Assembly: GCF_014529985.1 (NCBI RefSeq)
Contig: NZ_JACVMU010000006.1
Location: 1 to 64,000, forward strand
Length of the DNA stretch: 64,000 bases
Reading direction: 5' to 3'
From: Leucobacter sp. cx-42
Lineage (GTDB): Bacteria; Actinomycetota; Actinomycetes; Actinomycetales; Microbacteriaceae
Part shown: one piece after another, positions 62,345 to 64,000 of the stretch
How the letters are laid out: the number at the start of each line of letters is the position of its first letter
Numbering within the stretch: position 1 is the stretch's first letter
Made by a program: the position numbers and the translations under genes
Notes under the pieces: generated by a model
The model's database searches: none
The model's input: only the letters and a program-made list of their open reading frames with translations
Told to the model about the DNA's origin: nothing

Positions 62345-62929
62345 TCAGTGACGTGTCCAGCGCTCGAAAACGTACCCGAGACCCTGCTGTGATTGCTCCT
62401 CGGGGCCGCTTTCTGTGAGATGCCACTCTGGCCCAATTTCAGGCGCAAAGGTGTCGGCGTCATCGACGTCAATGGAGATCCGCGTCACAACCAGCTCGTC
62501 AGCGAGCGGCATCGCTGCACGATACAGCTGGCCGCCGCCCATAATCCACGCGGCGCGCGCAGGCCACTCGCCGTGAGCTGCAGCAGCGTTATCTGCGCAG
62601 GCAGCATCGTACGCATCGCGCACAGCCGTCTTTGTCAGCGCGAGCGCTTCCTCAAGCGTCGCGACAACGGTCGCGCCGTCAGCACCGTACGCCGCGTCGC
62701 TCGTAATCACCACGTTGGTACGACCAGGAAGCGGCCGGAAACTCTCAGGAAGCGATTCCCACGTGCGACGCCCCATGATCACTGGCGCGCCCCAGGTCGT
62801 GCGCTTGAAGTGTGCGAGGTCCTCAGGCAGGTGCCAAGGCATGGTGCCCGCACGGCCGATCACTCCCCCGGTTGCCTCGGCCCAAATCATGCCGAGACCC
62901 TCACCAATGGTGCGTTCTGCGTGTTTCAT
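62345..62929 (-). CDS. folA: Dihydrofolate reductase
   Basis: A 194-residue DHFR. GVIGRAGTMPWHLPEDLAHFKRTTWG covers the Met20 loop and the catalytic Asp/Glu region (only parts quoted), and IMGRRTWESLP and AAWIMGGGQLYRAAMP are further marks. The ATG overlaps the thyA stop by one base (TAATG). A methionine 13 codons on (MIWAEATGG) is the more standard N-terminus and could be the true start. It regenerates tetrahydrofolate used by ThyA. Confidence 0.94.
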   Translation of the reverse strand: MKHAERTIGEGLGMIWAEATGGVIGRAGTMPWHLPEDLAHFKRTTWGAPVIMGRRTWESLPESFRPLPGRTNVVITSDAAYGADGATVVATLEEALALTKTAVRDAYDAACADNAAAAHGEWPARAAWIMGGGQLYRAAMPLADELVVTRISIDVDDADTFAPEIGPEWHLTESGPEEQSQQGLGYVFERWTRH

Positions 62930-63735
62930 TAGACCGCCACCGGCGCCTTAATACCGGGATGGTGTTCGTAGCCGACGACCTCGAAGTCATCGAGCGTGTA
63001 GTCAAAGATCGAGTCAGCCTTGTTGATCTTGATCTGCGGGTACGCGTACGGTTCGCGCGAAAGCTGCTTCTCAACCTGCTCAACGTGGTTGTCGTACACG
63101 TGGCAATCTCCGCCAGTCCAAATGAACTCACCTGGTTCGAGGCCGACCTGCTGGGCAACCATCAGGGTCAGCAGCGCGTACGACGCAATGTTGAAAGGAA
63201 CGCCAAGGAACATGTCGGCCGAACGCTGGTACAGCTGGCAAGACAGCTTGCCGTCAGCAACGTAGAACTGGAAGAACGCGTGGCACGGCATAAGCGCCAT
63301 CTCGTCGAGATCAGCGACATTCCATGCAGACACGATGATGCGACGCGAGTCAGGGTTCGAGCGGAGCTGCTCGATAACGTTGGCAATCTGGTCAATGTGC
63401 TCGCCGCCGGGCGCTGGCCACGAGCGCCACTGCACGCCGTAGACGGGTCCGAGATCGCCCTGTTCGTCAGCCCACTCGTCCCAAATCGTTACACCGTTGT
63501 CGGTGAGGAACTTGGTGTTCGACTCGCCGCGCAGGAACCACAGCAGTTCAACCGCGACCGACTTGAAATGCACGCGCTTCGTCGTGAGCAGCGGGAACGA
63601 CTCTGCGAGATCGTAGCGGATCTGGCGCCCGAAGAGACTGCGCGTGCCGGTGCCCGTGCGATCGCTCTTTGGAGTACCGGTCTCATATACCTCACGAAGC
63701 AGGTCTTCGTATGGAGTCTTGATCTCAGCAGTCAT
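62929..63735 (-). CDS. thyA: Thymidylate synthase
   Basis: A 268-residue Thy[23 protein letters not shown] opens the fold (partly quoted), and the catalytic cysteine is in [37 protein letters not shown] and QREPYAYPQ-like sequence ([13 protein letters not shown]) complete it. It methylates dUMP with methylene-THF. The ATG before [12 protein letters not shown] was chosen over one 15 codons upstream. A terminator separates it from the next gene upstream. Confidence 0.97.
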   Translation of the reverse strand: MTAEIKTPYEDLLREVYETGTPKSDRTGTGTRSLFGRQIRYDLAESFPLLTTKRVHFKSVAVELLWFLRGESNTKFLTDNGVTIWDEWADEQGDLGPVYGVQWRSWPAPGGEHIDQIANVIEQLRSNPDSRRIIVSAWNVADLDEMALMPCHAFFQFYVADGKLSCQLYQRSADMFLGVPFNIASYALLTLMVAQQVGLEPGEFIWTGGDCHVYDNHVEQVEKQLSREPYAYPQIKINKADSIFDYTLDDFEVVGYEHHPGIKAPVAV

Positions 63736-63815
63736 GCGCTCAATCTTACCCAAGAGTTTGAACGTCGAGCCGAGACTCACACGAAGATCACGTGTCGGCG
63801 GTAGACACCACCAAA

Positions 63816-63857
63816 AATGGCTGTGCCCCGGCGACTTCGCACCGGGGCACAGCCATT
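63816..63857 (-). terminator. Terminator of the gene at the right edge
   Basis: AATGGCTGTGCCCCGG (63816-63831) pairs with 63842-63857, and the minus strand then continues into TTTTTGG. It begins 26 bases after the stop at 63883. Confidence 0.9.
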
Positions 63858-63882
63858 GTTACAGCCGAAGCCGCAAGGGAAA

Positions 63883-64000
63883 TTAGCTTCCCAGGCCGTC
63901 GTCGAAGACCTCGATGATCGAGGTATCGTTCGTCGCGTCCACGCGCTCAAGCACCTGGCCCTTGAAGAAGCGAGGAGTCTTACGCGACTGGATGAGCATG
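63883..64000 (-). CDS. Unrecognised protein, C-terminal end (5' part outside window)
   Basis: Thirty-eight codons, open to the edge of the window, ending in TAA. The peptide contains LIQSRKTPRFFKGQVLERV and ends DTSIIEVFDDGLGS. I do not recognise the family. The strong terminator after it supports a real gene end. Confidence 0.6.
   Translation of the reverse strand, partial: MLIQSRKTPRFFKGQVLERVDATNDTSIIEVFDDGLGS

Overview
The window is high-GC chromosomal DNA from an actinobacterium. The marker is the conserved block ftsK-pgsA-cinA-clgR-DUF3046-recA-recX-miaB-miaA-hflX, supported by a PriA-type HisA, the DUF3117 and DUF1844 proteins, a LexA/LysM divergon and many GTG starts. Gene order and protein style suggest the family Microbacteriaceae, possibly near Leucobacter. 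That is an inference from what I know of gene order, not the result of a search. I see no rRNA, tRNA or CRISPR array.

Layout. 1-254: the last codons of an IS30-type transposase, a perfect palindrome and an 11-bp tandem repeat. 255-8127: general stress protein, MgtE-N/CBS protein, DUF1003, Mrp, TatB, O-methyltransferase, DUF3117, citrate synthase, ferredoxin and a prepilin peptidase. 8096-11319: argC-argJ-argB. 11418-18192: a metabolic cassette (enoyl-CoA hydratase, double PhnB-like protein, NAD-binding protein, FAD monooxygenase, MHS transporter, LysR regulator) lying between argC and pheT. 18253-26893: pheST, a CopC plus DyP-peroxidase pair, an RNA methyltransferase, rplT-rpmI-infC and DUF1844. 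27308-30823: Lrp/AzlCD divergon and the MetP/MetS transporter. 30912-36608: sseB and his genes (priA, hisH, hisB, hisC) interrupted by a CcdA/DsbA-type disulfide pair. 36667-38040: LysM protein and lexA, divergent. 38121-42545: metE, a short MetE-like gene and metF as one unit. 42755-51969: hflX, a methyltransferase, a PadR/permease-prefix pair, miaA, miaB, recX, recA and DUF3046. 51978-63735: clgR-like regulator, cinA, pgsA, ftsK, an M23 peptidase, murJ, RNase J, dapA, folA and thyA. The right edge carries the end of an unrecognised gene.

How it fits together. Most of the window is core biosynthesis, translation and cell-cycle machinery, with small cargo modules set into otherwise conserved gene neighbourhoods. 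The DNA-damage circuit can be read directly from the DNA. The recA upstream region carries an SOS box and a full match to the actinobacterial RecA-NDp (PafBC-type) promoter. A near copy of that promoter block lies between lexA and the LysM gene, pointing at the LysM gene. Other notable points are an infC that can only start at the rare codon ATC, a 23-bp palindromic operator over the PadR promoter, nested GGGCCC-cored extragenic palindromes, and the absence of dapC and dapF from the places they occupy in mycobacteria.

I found no clearly new defence or enzymatic system. The most rewarding leads are regulatory (PafBC/SOS motifs, metE leader, PadR operator), the palindrome family, and the small MetE-like enzyme.
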